From: Spirochaeta sp. UBA5339
Lineage (GTDB): Bacteria; Spirochaetota; Spirochaetia; DSM-2461
DNA: 64,000 bases
Direction: 5' to 3'
Assembly (NCBI GenBank): GCA_002408085.1
Contig: DHQL01000010.1
Span: 222,096 to 286,095, forward strand
Shown here: positions 16,519 to 25,655 of the stretch, one piece after another
Layout of the letters: the number at the start of each line of letters is the position of its first letter
Numbering within the stretch: the stretch's first letter is position 1
Translations under genes and position numbers: made by a program
Notes under the pieces: generated by a model
Told to the model about the DNA's origin: nothing
Database searches by the model: none
Seen by the model: only the letters and a program-made list of their open reading frames with translations

Positions 16519-18201
16519 TTACCTGTCTTTTTCAGACAGATCCGTTACCGGCTGCCTGTTCTTAAGGAGGGATTCCGCAAAGTCCAGGGCTTTGACAGCA
16601 GTCTCAAAAATCAGGCTTTCCGGAAGAATTCCGTTCCTGATAAATTTTGCTTCGAGCTCCTCATTGACCCCCGAAAAGATGACCATGATTTTCCGCTCAG
16701 AAAGATCCTTGACCAGCTGCTTCAACTTGGCCAGGCCCGAGGCATCCACAATGGGAACATAGCGGAAACGGAGAATAAGTATGCTGTGGCTTGGCTGTAG
16801 ATCTCCGGAAAGCTTCAACAGGTGATGGGCGGAGCCGAAGAACATGGGACCGCTGAGCTCATAGAATATGATATCTTCGGAAACCTCACCCAATTCACGG
16901 CTGAAAATACGGCTGTCCTCACTCTTGTTCTGCATTAGAGGGGAGAGCTCCACTCCATCGGCCATTCGCTTCATAAAAAGAATAAGTGCCAGCAGAAATC
17001 CCAGGGGCACCGCGATGGTAAGGTCTGTCAGAATGGTCAGGAAAAATGTGAGCAGCAGGACCGCGGCTTCATAGCGGTTTATCTTCAGTACTGAAATAAA
17101 CTCATGAAACTCCGCCATATTCCAGGAAACCATTATCAGTATGCCTGCCAGGGATGCCATGGGAATGTAACTGACAACAGGCATGGCAACCAGATAGATA
17201 AGAAGAAGGGTTAGAGCATGGACAATCCCGGATAGGGGTGTTCTTCCTCCCGCATTGATATTAGCCGCTGTTCTGGCGATAGCCCCGGTCGCAGGGAGCC
17301 CGCCGAAGAGGGGTGAAACCATATTGGCCACTCCCTGAGCAATCAGTTCCATATTGGAACGGTGCTTACCGCCTATCATTCCATCGGCCACCACGGCGGA
17401 GAGAAGGGATTCCAGAGCACCCAGAAGGGCAATTGTAAATGCGGGGGGCAGCAGGGAAATAATGTCTGCTCTGCCGATCCGGGGCAGCGCTGGTTCTGGA
17501 AGAGAGGCGGACAGCTCGCCAAAACGGCTGCCGATTGTCTCTACGGGAAGGTCTGCAGCAAGGGTGATCAGACTGCACAGGACAATGGCCGCAAAGGCAG
17601 GAGGAATCTTCCTTGTCAGCCGCGGCAGCAGAATCATTGTACCAAGGCTCAAAAGAGTGAGGGCCACAGCCCAGGGATTAGCCGATTTCAGATGCATCAG
17701 GTAGTATCCCCACTTCTCCAGAAAGGCATCGGGTAAATCAATTGACTCCAGACCCAGGAAATACTGAATCTGAGAGGTGAAGATTATGACGGCGATGGCA
17801 GTGGTAAATCCATTGATTAGAGTCTGGGGAACATATTTTAACAGCTGCCCCAGTCTCAGGACTCCCATCAGAACAAGGATAATTCCCCCTAAAAAGGTGG
17901 CTGCAAGAAGTCCGTCCGCTCCATACTCCCCAAGTATTCCAAGAACGATAACGATAAAGGCTCCCGTTGGGCCTCCAATCTGGACACGGCTCCCGCCAAA
18001 CAGGGAAATCAGGAGTCCGGCAACTACGGCGGTAAGGATTCCCTTCTCCGGAGAAACTCCCGAGGCCACCGCAAAGGCTATGGCCAGAGGAAGGGCCAGT
18101 ATCCCGACGATCAGGCCTGCGTTAATATCTTTCTTCAACTGCTCCGCCGTAATCCCCTCTTTTATAAGAGAGAAAAGTTTGGGAGTCCATTCACATTTCA
18201 T
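16519..18201 (-). CDS. SulP-family anion transporter with STAS domain
   Basis: 560 residues. A membrane domain of about 10-14 segments (residues about 28-415) contains the SulP landmarks ALPLAIAFAVASG and GGPTGAF. It is followed by a cytoplasmic STAS domain (about 440-545; ILRFRYVPIVDASGLAKL with the conserved DxSG). SulP proteins carry sulfate, bicarbonate, molybdate or dicarboxylates; the substrate cannot be read here. It stands alone on the minus strand, between the TetR gene and the rubrerythrin gene, and no carbonic anhydrase is fused or adjacent. Confidence 0.9.
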   Translation of the reverse strand: MKCEWTPKLFSLIKEGITAEQLKKDINAGLIVGILALPLAIAFAVASGVSPEKGILTAVVAGLLISLFGGSRVQIGGPTGAFIVIVLGILGEYGADGLLAATFLGGIILVLMGVLRLGQLLKYVPQTLINGFTTAIAVIIFTSQIQYFLGLESIDLPDAFLEKWGYYLMHLKSANPWAVALTLLSLGTMILLPRLTRKIPPAFAAIVLCSLITLAADLPVETIGSRFGELSASLPEPALPRIGRADIISLLPPAFTIALLGALESLLSAVVADGMIGGKHRSNMELIAQGVANMVSPLFGGLPATGAIARTAANINAGGRTPLSGIVHALTLLLIYLVAMPVVSYIPMASLAGILIMVSWNMAEFHEFISVLKINRYEAAVLLLTFFLTILTDLTIAVPLGFLLALILFMKRMADGVELSPLMQNKSEDSRIFSRELGEVSEDIIFYELSGPMFFGSAHHLLKLSGDLQPSHSILILRFRYVPIVDASGLAKLKQLVKDLSERKIMVIFSGVNEELEAKFIRNGILPESLIFETAVKALDFAESLLKNRQPVTDLSEKDR

Positions 18202-18371
18202 GGGATTCCTCGATAATCAGAACTGGGCAGTCCCCTCAAGGGGAAACAGAAAGATATAAACATTTAAGGCCGGGAAAAACTATAAGGGTGATGATCATAT
18301 ATCAACTGGAGCTCATCGTGCTTGAACTCCTTCTTTAGCTCATACTTCAGCCTGTGGGCAATAACGCAAAA

Positions 18372-18411
18372 GGGCTGCACCTTAAGCCTTTTCAGACTCT
18401 AGCAGCAGCCC
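18372..18411 (-). terminator. Probable terminator after the rubrerythrin ORF
   Basis: On the minus strand GGGCTGC (18411-18405) pairs with GCAGCCC (18378-18372) and is followed at once by TTTT. The 26-nt loop is long. It lies 25 nt downstream of the ferredoxin-rubrerythrin stop, the right place to end that transcript before the SulP gene. Confidence 0.5.
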
Positions 18412-18435
18412 CTGATCTAAATGATTGAAAAAGAA

Positions 18436-19428
18436 TCAGTATTTGATAAATTTCTCTCCGGGTACACCGCAGATGGAGCATTTCTCGGGAACAAACTTTT
18501 CAATATTTCCGCAGACAGGGCAAAGGTAGTAGAAAACCTCTTCCTGGCTATCCAGGTTATCCATTGCTTCCTGATACAGTCCGGCATGAACCTCTTCCGC
18601 CTTCATTGCAAAGGTAAAGGTTCTGACGGCTGCCTTGTTGCCTTCTGCTTCAGCCTGTTCTACAAAGGGAGGATACATCTCTTTGTACTCGTGAGTCTCC
18701 CCTTCCACTCCGGATTTCAGGTTCTCAATGGTGGAACCGATTTTTCCGGCAACTTCAAAATGCTTCAATGCGTGAATGGTCTCTGCATCAGAAGCAGCCT
18801 TAAACAGCTTTGCCGCATTCAGATGCCCTTCCTGCTCCGCCTTTTTTGCAAAGGCAAGATACTTTCTGTTCGCCTGAGACTCTCCGGCAAAGGCTTCCAT
18901 TAAATTGTCGGTGGTTTTTGACATAGTTTTCTCCTCATGGTTGTTATTTAAAAGCTGAATTAACTTATTCACCGTTTCATTCGGGAAATCATTCTCTTTA
19001 TTTTCAGCTGATATAGCGTGAAGCAACTCCTTTACACTGTCACTCTGCGGGAGCATAAACCCTGCTTCTCTGAGCAGGTCCTCCGCCATTATACGATTAG
19101 ACATACCAATGGCCTGTGCCATCTGTTTCATCAATGGATCATCCGACTCCTGAGCCAGTGCGAAAGCAGTCAATTCCTGTCTTGTCTTGCTCTCTGATAA
19201 AAGGTTCAGTGCCTTCTTTACATCAACAGAGGTCTCCTGCTGGGCGGGAAACACTTCGGGAACCAGAGAGATCGCATGGGAGGGACAGGCATCCACACAC
19301 AAGCGGCATCCATTGATGCAGGTTTCCGCATCGATCTGACCTGTTTCCGTATCTGTAGCCCCGGTGGGACAGACATAAAGGCAGAGACAGTCTTTGGTAC
19401 ACAGGCGGATATTTCTTACTGCATGCAT
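18436..19428 (-). CDS. Ferredoxin-rubrerythrin ORF (possibly two products)
   Basis: 330-residue open frame joining two parts. Residues 1-55 carry two clustered cysteine sets typical of a 2[4Fe-4S] ferredoxin (CTKDCLCLYVCPTGA and CINGCRLCVDACPSHA). After a helical linker (70-160), residues 169-330 are a complete rubrerythrin: ferritin-like di-iron helices with glutamates in AFAGESQAN, ETIHALKH and AEEVHAGLY, and a C-terminal rubredoxin knuckle (CPVCGN...CSICG). Rubrerythrin reduces peroxide in anaerobes. A strong internal ribosome site (GAGGAG, 6 nt spacing) precedes M169 at 18924, so rubrerythrin alone may also be made. It starts 1 nt after the rubredoxin-like gene. Confidence 0.85.
   Translation of the reverse strand: MHAVRNIRLCTKDCLCLYVCPTGATDTETGQIDAETCINGCRLCVDACPSHAISLVPEVFPAQQETSVDVKKALNLLSESKTRQELTAFALAQESDDPLMKQMAQAIGMSNRIMAEDLLREAGFMLPQSDSVKELLHAISAENKENDFPNETVNKLIQLLNNNHEEKTMSKTTDNLMEAFAGESQANRKYLAFAKKAEQEGHLNAAKLFKAASDAETIHALKHFEVAGKIGSTIENLKSGVEGETHEYKEMYPPFVEQAEAEGNKAAVRTFTFAMKAEEVHAGLYQEAMDNLDSQEEVFYYLCPVCGNIEKFVPEKCSICGVPGEKFIKY
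18925..18945 (-). promoter_or_regulatory. Internal ribosome site for rubrerythrin
   Basis: Within the fused frame the minus strand reads GAGGAG, six bases, then ATG (18924-18922). This would start a stand-alone 162-residue rubrerythrin (18436-18924), a usual length for short rubrerythrins. In the fused frame the same bases encode His-Glu-Glu-Lys-Thr. Confidence 0.6.
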
Positions 19429-19429
19429 A

Positions 19430-20089
19430 TCAGGCGCTCCTTCTGACCTGTGTCATCTTAAAACCCGGCACCTTACAAACCGGGCAGATCTCCGGTTTCT
19501 CATCTCCAACATAGATGAACCCGCAGATATCGCAGACATAGACATTAGTCTCTTTTAGAAAATCAGCCGAACCTGATTCAGCCTTTTTCAGATGGGAACT
19601 GATCATCCGGGAAACCGCCTCCACCCATTTCAGGGCACGCAGAGCCCCCCGGTCATGATTCTTGCGGGCAACCTCATTTGCCAATGCAAAGTGAGAGGAT
19701 ATATCTGTTTGAAGTAGATTCCGCAGACTCAAAAAATCCGGATTATTTACTTTTTCCGACTTCAAATTATAATAATTTGCCAGTTCAGTATAGAGGGCGG
19801 ACATCTCAGGTTTATATTGTTTTTCAGAGCCCTTTGCCAGATTTGAGAAGATGGCAGAAAGCTGTGCTGCCGAATAGCTGATATCATCGGGAAGATTGGA
19901 ACTTTCAGAAGCAGAAGCTGTTTGAGGAGAGTCCTGTTCCTCAAACTCAGATTTTGATGCACCGCAGAGTGGACAGACAAATGAGGACGGGACATCCGCC
20001 CAGACTGTTCCCGGAGAGATATCCCCTTCCGGATACCCTGATGACTCATCATAGATATAACCGCATATTGAACAAACATACTTCTTCAT
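19430..20089 (-). CDS. Rubredoxin-helical-rubredoxin protein
   Basis: 219 residues. The N-terminus is a full rubredoxin with Cys 6, 9, 39 and 42 (CSICG and CPLCG). The middle (about 70-180) is mostly helical, with glutamates and histidines, and may be a degenerate ferritin-like bundle. The C-terminus is a short rubredoxin-type knuckle (CDICG and CPVCK). It likely shuttles electrons to the rubrerythrin encoded 1 nt downstream for peroxide or oxygen reduction. The exact middle-domain family is not recognised. Confidence 0.75.
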   Translation of the reverse strand: MKKYVCSICGYIYDESSGYPEGDISPGTVWADVPSSFVCPLCGASKSEFEEQDSPQTASASESSNLPDDISYSAAQLSAIFSNLAKGSEKQYKPEMSALYTELANYYNLKSEKVNNPDFLSLRNLLQTDISSHFALANEVARKNHDRGALRALKWVEAVSRMISSHLKKAESGSADFLKETNVYVCDICGFIYVGDEKPEICPVCKVPGFKMTQVRRSA

Positions 20090-20334
20090 AATTCCATGAG
20101 ACTCCTTATTTCAAGATCCATATAGAAAGAAGTGTATCATGGATTATGAACATATGCTTATTTAGATTCTGCAAATTTCAGAGCACTGATGGGGCGGCAT
20201 GGCGGGATGGATGATCAATCATGAAATGCAATCACCCGAACAACCTGGAAGAAAAGTTTTGGAAATAGTTCCTGTAATTGCTTAAAATTTTACAGATACC
20301 CAGCAATGGATAAATACTGTGATTTAGGATCTTG

Positions 20335-22722
20335 ATGGGAAAGAATAGAAAAAAAGGTTTTCAGAGAAAAAAAGTCAATCATCTGACACTCAGTCCCTTC
20401 AGTATCAATACTGTTTCTCTGATAATTATTGTGTTATTCAGTCTTTTTGTTTTTGAGACCCTCTCTTTTGCCGTAAAAGAGGGGCTTCAGAAGGGAACAC
20501 GGATTGCCTACAACCAGTATGAGGAGAGGGAGAAAAATCTCGCGAAGGTCGGTGTTCTGCAGCTGATTAAATCCATTGAGTACGGCAGAACCCAGACCGT
20601 TCTTGATGAGGAGTTCTATAAGTCCGAGATTATCAGAATGATGAAAAACGGAACCCTGGGAAAGGATTCCAAAAGAGGTTTTTTTGTATTTGATGACAGC
20701 AATGTCTGCCTGATCAGCTATGACTTTCCTGAAATGGAGGGATATGCACTGGATGACCTGCCTGTGGAGATCAGTACAGGCAGTCATCTATCAGAATACT
20801 TCCAGACCCTGCGCAACGGGGAAATTACCGACGGATACTTTATTCACTACTATGCCGGGCGTTCTGGAACTGAAAAAACCTCATACATAGCCTACTATCC
20901 TCAATGGGGCTGGATCGTTGGAGCAGGATACTACGGTAAGGATGGGGAAATTTTCAAAAAAGAACAGGAGGCCTTATGGGGCAATTTCGGGAAGGAATTG
21001 AACTCCCGTGTTATGTTCAGGGTTCTCCTTTTTTCTCTATTCATCTACTCGATTATTCTGGTCATTACAGTACTTCTGAAAAAATCCTATACAACACAGA
21101 TGAGACTGAATAATGATTACGAACTTTTCAGGGACACCCTTGAAGAGAACCTCTGTGTCATGATTACTGATGCCGAGGGCCGGATTCAAAGGGTAAATCA
21201 CAGATACCGTGAACTCACAGATACAGAAGGTCTTCAGATATCCGGCAGGTTCTTTGATACCTACATCCATCCCGACACCAGGCGTGAAACAGCAATATCC
21301 ATGAAGAACACTCTTGGAGAGAAGGAGTTGTGGACCGGCACTATCAAGGGGCTTAGTCAGGATGGCAGAGAATTCTGGATACAGTCACAGATCAAGCCTC
21401 TTTACGGGATAAATGGCAGCCTGAATGGTTATATTGCTGTTGGGCTGGATATGACAGAACTTCAGACTATAAAAGAGAATCTTAAGAAATCGGCATTTAT
21501 TGACTCTCTTACTGGATGCGGAAACTGGGAGAAGCTGCTCCATGATTATGAAAAAACCGATTCAGCATATATTGCCTACTATAACATTGATGCTTTCAGC
21601 AGTATCTATCAGTTCTATGGCCTGGAAAGCAGCGAACAGATCCTGATTCATATTACAGAGAAATTCATCAAGATGCTGGACTCGGATGAAAGCCTCTACC
21701 GGATTGACTTCGACACCTTTGTTATCATGCATAGAGGGAAGGAGAAACAGCTCTTTATTACCAGGAGCAGGGACAGACTCAAAACAGTCAATGAGCAGAT
21801 ATTGAACCTCAAAGATCTCAGGTATCATATATCCATGAGAGCAGGAATTGCCATGGGGGCGGAAACTGAAAATCTTGTACTTGCAGATATTGCTCTTGAA
21901 AATGCCAAAAATTCAACTGAAGGAATCGCTGTTCTTGACGACAAAAGTATTCCTGATTCCATGGAAAAAAAGAGCGAGATCCAGAAGCTGCATTTGATCA
22001 AGGATGCAATGGTCAATGAAGGGTTGTACCTTGTTTATCAACCCATCCTTAATATATCAGGCAATTATATTGAGAAATACGAATGTCTGATACGTATGAA
22101 AACTGAAAACGGTGAGGTCTGCCCTTCAGAGATTATTGATTTGACAAAGAAAGGCCGCCTATACAAGAAAATTACAACCTTTGTCATAGAGAATGCCTGC
22201 AGGGAATTTCAGTACAGAAATGAGGATTTTTCCATTAATCTGACCCTGGAGGATCTATCGGAACAGGAAGCCGTGAGTTTTCTTATCCTTAATGCACGAA
22301 AATACCAGGTAAGCAGCCGTCTGATTATTGAAATAGTAGAAACCGAAGAGCTCAGAGACTTTGAAGGTCTGAGTATAATTATCAACCGGATAAAAAAGGA
22401 AGGAATAAGGATTGCCATTGATGACTTCGGGTCAGGCTTTTCCAACTTTAAATACCTTCTTGAGGTCAATGCCGATTTCATCAAAATTGATGGGAGCCTT
22501 ATCCAGAATCTGATTACTGACAGAAGAAACCGGACCCTTGTTCAATCCATAGTAGAATTTGCAAAGTGCTCAGAAATGAAGACCATAGCCGAGTATGTGG
22601 ATAATCCCGACCTCCTGTCCATACTGAAAAGCTTTCAGATAGACTACGGTCAGGGATACTATATTGGTGAACCGGAGACTGAGCTTCCTTCAGAACAGAG
22701 TGAGAAACCCCGGTTCAACTGA
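20335..22722 (+). CDS. Cache-PAS-GGDEF-EAL c-di-GMP protein (degenerate GGDEF)
   Basis: 795 residues from the ATG at 20335. Order: membrane segment (about 23-45), periplasmic Cache-type sensor (to about 225; YYPQWGWIVGAGYYG), second membrane segment (about 230-250), PAS (about 260-380), GGDEF-like (about 385-530), EAL (about 545-785). The GGDEF signature is replaced by RIDFDTF, so cyclase activity is unlikely. In the EAL domain the motif reads ECL, but the metal and catalytic residues look kept (INLT, VETEE, DDFGSGFSN, FIKIDG, GQGY). Best reading: a ligand-sensing c-di-GMP phosphodiesterase. It is convergent with cheX, ends overlapping by 8 nt. Confidence 0.88.
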   Translation: MGKNRKKGFQRKKVNHLTLSPFSINTVSLIIIVLFSLFVFETLSFAVKEGLQKGTRIAYNQYEEREKNLAKVGVLQLIKSIEYGRTQTVLDEEFYKSEIIRMMKNGTLGKDSKRGFFVFDDSNVCLISYDFPEMEGYALDDLPVEISTGSHLSEYFQTLRNGEITDGYFIHYYAGRSGTEKTSYIAYYPQWGWIVGAGYYGKDGEIFKKEQEALWGNFGKELNSRVMFRVLLFSLFIYSIILVITVLLKKSYTTQMRLNNDYELFRDTLEENLCVMITDAEGRIQRVNHRYRELTDTEGLQISGRFFDTYIHPDTRRETAISMKNTLGEKELWTGTIKGLSQDGREFWIQSQIKPLYGINGSLNGYIAVGLDMTELQTIKENLKKSAFIDSLTGCGNWEKLLHDYEKTDSAYIAYYNIDAFSSIYQFYGLESSEQILIHITEKFIKMLDSDESLYRIDFDTFVIMHRGKEKQLFITRSRDRLKTVNEQILNLKDLRYHISMRAGIAMGAETENLVLADIALENAKNSTEGIAVLDDKSIPDSMEKKSEIQKLHLIKDAMVNEGLYLVYQPILNISGNYIEKYECLIRMKTENGEVCPSEIIDLTKKGRLYKKITTFVIENACREFQYRNEDFSINLTLEDLSEQEAVSFLILNARKYQVSSRLIIEIVETEELRDFEGLSIIINRIKKEGIRIAIDDFGSGFSNFKYLLEVNADFIKIDGSLIQNLITDRRNRTLVQSIVEFAKCSEMKTIAEYVDNPDLLSILKSFQIDYGQGYYIGEPETELPSEQSEKPRFN

Positions 22723-23188
22723 TATTTGACTTAAAACAGACTGCAACCTCAAAAGGCCCTGTAGCAGTGGCAAAAGGGATACAGATAACAGGGATGGCTC
22801 TTGGCCATGCGATCTCATGATGCTCTCCCATTATTACAGCCGGTGGAGAGATTTCAATGGAAACATGGTCAATAAGAGATGAGGCATTACCGGCAATTAT
22901 ATTTGTCATTTCACCAACCATTTCATAGAGCAGTTCCTGACGTTCTTTTTCAGATTCTGTAAATATTCCTGACCGCTGCAGCATTTTATCGGCAAGGATT
23001 CTGGTCAGACGAAAACCGACTATTCCCGAATAATCACCGGTGACTCCCAGAATTCCGGAAAGGTCCCAGCGATGCATCAGTTCCCGCCCCAGGAGATAGG
23101 GCTTACCGGGTTTTGCTTCGATACTGAACATACTGCCAAAGATATCCAGTGCAGCAGAGAGAAAGGGATTAATGATTTTTGCATCCAT
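22715..23188 (-). CDS. cheX: CheX-type CheY-P phosphatase
   Basis: 157 residues, the normal CheX length. The conserved helix EMVGEMTNIIAGNA carries the Glu-x-x-Asn pair (ExxN) that CheX/CheC use to attack phospho-CheY. CheX is a hallmark of spirochaete chemotaxis, resetting the flagellar signal. Here it is separated from the main che genes and sits between a c-di-GMP phosphodiesterase and a chemoreceptor, so it may serve that receptor or act more broadly. Confidence 0.85.
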   Translation of the reverse strand: MDAKIINPFLSAALDIFGSMFSIEAKPGKPYLLGRELMHRWDLSGILGVTGDYSGIVGFRLTRILADKMLQRSGIFTESEKERQELLYEMVGEMTNIIAGNASSLIDHVSIEISPPAVIMGEHHEIAWPRAIPVICIPFATATGPFEVAVCFKSNIS

Positions 23189-23328
23189 TTGTTTTATACC
23201 TTTTTAACTTCTTTTAGCCACAATTATAGTCTGATATTTCTGATGAATCAAAATCAAACCGAAAAGCTCCCTTTGGACAATTGAGTTCTGCCGGATCAGA
23301 AGCTCCGGCACAGAAACTTCTCCCGGAA

Positions 23329-25434
23329 CTACTCAGTTTTGAAATGGTTGACTATCTTATTCACCTTTTCCAGGTTCTCCGAGTTCTGAGCTCCCAGATC
23401 CGACAGCCCGATCAGGGCTGAAGATATCTCATTCATACCGCTATTGATTTCCTCAATTCCCTCTTTGTTCCGGGCTGCAATTGTTGAAACTTCAGTAAAA
23501 GAGTCCCCTATTCCTCTGACCGCGTTTATCATATCCCCTGAAGAACCCTTTACCTCCGATGACAGATCAACGAGACCTGACAGGGAATTTGTAATCTGAC
23601 TGGTTCCCCCTGAAATCTCTTCCAGAGATAAAATAACTTCAGAAATGCTCTCAGAAACGTTTATGATTTCCTGAACAATATGTTTGAAACTTATCCCCGT
23701 GTTGCCGGACATGATGCTTGCCGCATTGATATGCTCAATGACATCAGAAAGAGATGATGACATTTCCCTGGTATTTTCGGAGGTTGTCTCCGCCAGTTTC
23801 CTTATCTCGTCGGCAACGACAGCAAAGCCCTTTCCGGCATCACCGGCATGGGCTGCCTCAATGGCGGCATTCATGGACAGAAGGTTGATCTGATCGGAAA
23901 CATCATTGATCACCTCTATCATGGATCTCATTGTATCAGCAGACTGGGAGACCCTGTTTATGGAGCGAACGGTACCCTCCATATCACTGTCCCCCTCCCG
24001 TGCAATACGGATAAGTCCCTCCACAGAGTCCTTCTTGTCGTTTGAAATCTTGGAAATACTGTGTATGGATGCTACCATCTGATCAACTGCCGATGATGAA
24101 GTGCTGATTTCCTCACTCTCTCTGTTTATCACATGCTTAAGCTTCTCCAGTGTTTGACGGATTGTTTCAAGGGAACTCTCGGAGTTCTGAATTTCACTGT
24201 GCAGTTTATCTGTCTGGGTATTAATGGAATTCATAGTGGCCGTGACTTCAACAACCGTTGAGGAGATCTCTTCGGCATTGGCAGCAAGATCCTGGCCGAT
24301 ACCGGCGCTTACCAGGCTGGTATCCTTTAAAATAACTATCATATTTTTCATATTATTGATGAATGAGTTTAGAGACCGGGCCAGAACCCCTGCCTCATCA
24401 TTCGATTTGACAGGGACTTCTCTGGTCAGATCCCCATCTCCTGTGGATAAATCATCAACAGCCAGAACGACGTTCTTCAGCTCCCCAATAATGAAGCCGC
24501 TGATCATGTAGATCAGGGCTATTCCCACCAGCAGAAAAAGCACAGAGACTCCAATGCTGATCAGAACGGCGTTGTTGATGTCCTGGAAAAGCTCTGACTC
24601 ACTAACCTCCAGGAGAATGTACCATCTGAGCTCAGGAATGTAGCGGGTAATGACATAGCGTGACTCACCCTCCGCATCGGTATATTGGAACTGATACTCT
24701 CCGCTGGATGTAATCTGATCAAGATAATCACCATACCCTGGCACACTGTCTACCAGAGAGCTTCCGATAAGATCCTTGTTTCCATGAAGAGCAATTTCCC
24801 CCTTGCTGTTGATCATCATATTCAGGCCCTTCTCCCCGATTTTTCTGGAAACGACAGTGTTGACAAAATCCGTCAGATTCAGGGATACAGAGATGACTCC
24901 CAGGAACTCACCCCGGTTATCGATTCTCACATTCATAAACGCAACTTCCCCCAGGGCTTGATGATTGGTATAGGGATTGATACCAAAGGCCTCGCCGCTC
25001 TCACCGAAGCTATAGAACCAGCTGTCGCTCTCTTTAAGCATGGTGCTTACCAAAGCACCTTTGGAATATTGATAATAGTTTCCTGACCCGGCAATAGAGA
25101 GGTTGCTTCCCATTGTCTGGAAGTGTTCCACATTGAGAGAAAGGCGCCTTTCGATTTCAGGCAGAGAGCTCTGATCCTCACCCTCCAGAATCCATTCCTG
25201 AAGAAAGGGATCCTCTGCAAGAGTGGACAAAGCCGTGGCAACGGTCATAAACTCCCGGTCCACTTCCCCTAGAATATTATCCACATGAGCAGGGAGTTCA
25301 TGAGTTTCCAGTCTTTCTGCAAAACTTTTACGGGCGATGGAAATAATCAGTGTACTGACCAGTGCCAGGGATAGAGCAAAAACCAGTCCCGCACCAAGGA
25401 GAAGTCTGCTCTGGAAGCTTTTTTTCATTTTCAT
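23329..25434 (-). CDS. Methyl-accepting chemotaxis protein
   Basis: 701 residues: N-terminal membrane anchor (about 10-32), large periplasmic dCache-like sensor (about 35-285, with GVISVSLNLTDFVN), second membrane segment (about 293-316), HAMP (about 317-370) and a long signalling coiled coil. Its hairpin tip is the classical LLSMNAAIEAAHAGDAGKGF followed by AVVADEIRKLAE. There is no C-terminal CheR-docking pentapeptide (it ends FKTE). The ligand is unknown; dCache sensors often bind amino acids, amines or carboxylates. CheX is 140 bp downstream. Confidence 0.93.
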   Translation of the reverse strand: MKMKKSFQSRLLLGAGLVFALSLALVSTLIISIARKSFAERLETHELPAHVDNILGEVDREFMTVATALSTLAEDPFLQEWILEGEDQSSLPEIERRLSLNVEHFQTMGSNLSIAGSGNYYQYSKGALVSTMLKESDSWFYSFGESGEAFGINPYTNHQALGEVAFMNVRIDNRGEFLGVISVSLNLTDFVNTVVSRKIGEKGLNMMINSKGEIALHGNKDLIGSSLVDSVPGYGDYLDQITSSGEYQFQYTDAEGESRYVITRYIPELRWYILLEVSESELFQDINNAVLISIGVSVLFLLVGIALIYMISGFIIGELKNVVLAVDDLSTGDGDLTREVPVKSNDEAGVLARSLNSFINNMKNMIVILKDTSLVSAGIGQDLAANAEEISSTVVEVTATMNSINTQTDKLHSEIQNSESSLETIRQTLEKLKHVINRESEEISTSSSAVDQMVASIHSISKISNDKKDSVEGLIRIAREGDSDMEGTVRSINRVSQSADTMRSMIEVINDVSDQINLLSMNAAIEAAHAGDAGKGFAVVADEIRKLAETTSENTREMSSSLSDVIEHINAASIMSGNTGISFKHIVQEIINVSESISEVILSLEEISGGTSQITNSLSGLVDLSSEVKGSSGDMINAVRGIGDSFTEVSTIAARNKEGIEEINSGMNEISSALIGLSDLGAQNSENLEKVNKIVNHFKTE

Positions 25435-25586
25435 ATTTATAAATCCTGTTTTGAGTTCTGTTCATTTTTCTTACTATTAATCAATTAATCAATCAATATT
25501 CATAAAGCAATTATCAATTCACTGTTAATTGAGGGAGTCCTTCGGGTACAGAATGTTCTCTTTTTATTCAGTTTTTCCATCTTTAT

Positions 25587-25641
25587 ATAGTTGACTATGC
25601 AACTATGCTGGCATTAAGATTCAGTTGCATAGTCAACTATG
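25587..25641 (+). promoter_or_regulatory. MATE promoter with two MarR-type operators
   Basis: Two copies of the 16-mer AGTTGACTATGCAACT in opposite orientation (25589-25604 and, inverted, 25623-25638), each itself a palindrome AGTTG-N6-CAACT. They bracket a promoter TTGACT (25591-25596), 18 nt, TAAGAT (25615-25620): one copy covers the -35 box, the other the predicted start point. A MarR gene is the second gene of the operon, so this is very likely its autoregulatory site. Confidence 0.8.
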
Positions 25642-25655
25642 CGCGCGAGGTTAAT

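Noticed and set aside
25480..25500. Short TCAATTAATCAATCAAT repetition upstream of the chemoreceptor
   Set aside because: It is an AT-rich low-complexity stretch; no sigma-28-type flagellar promoter could be matched.
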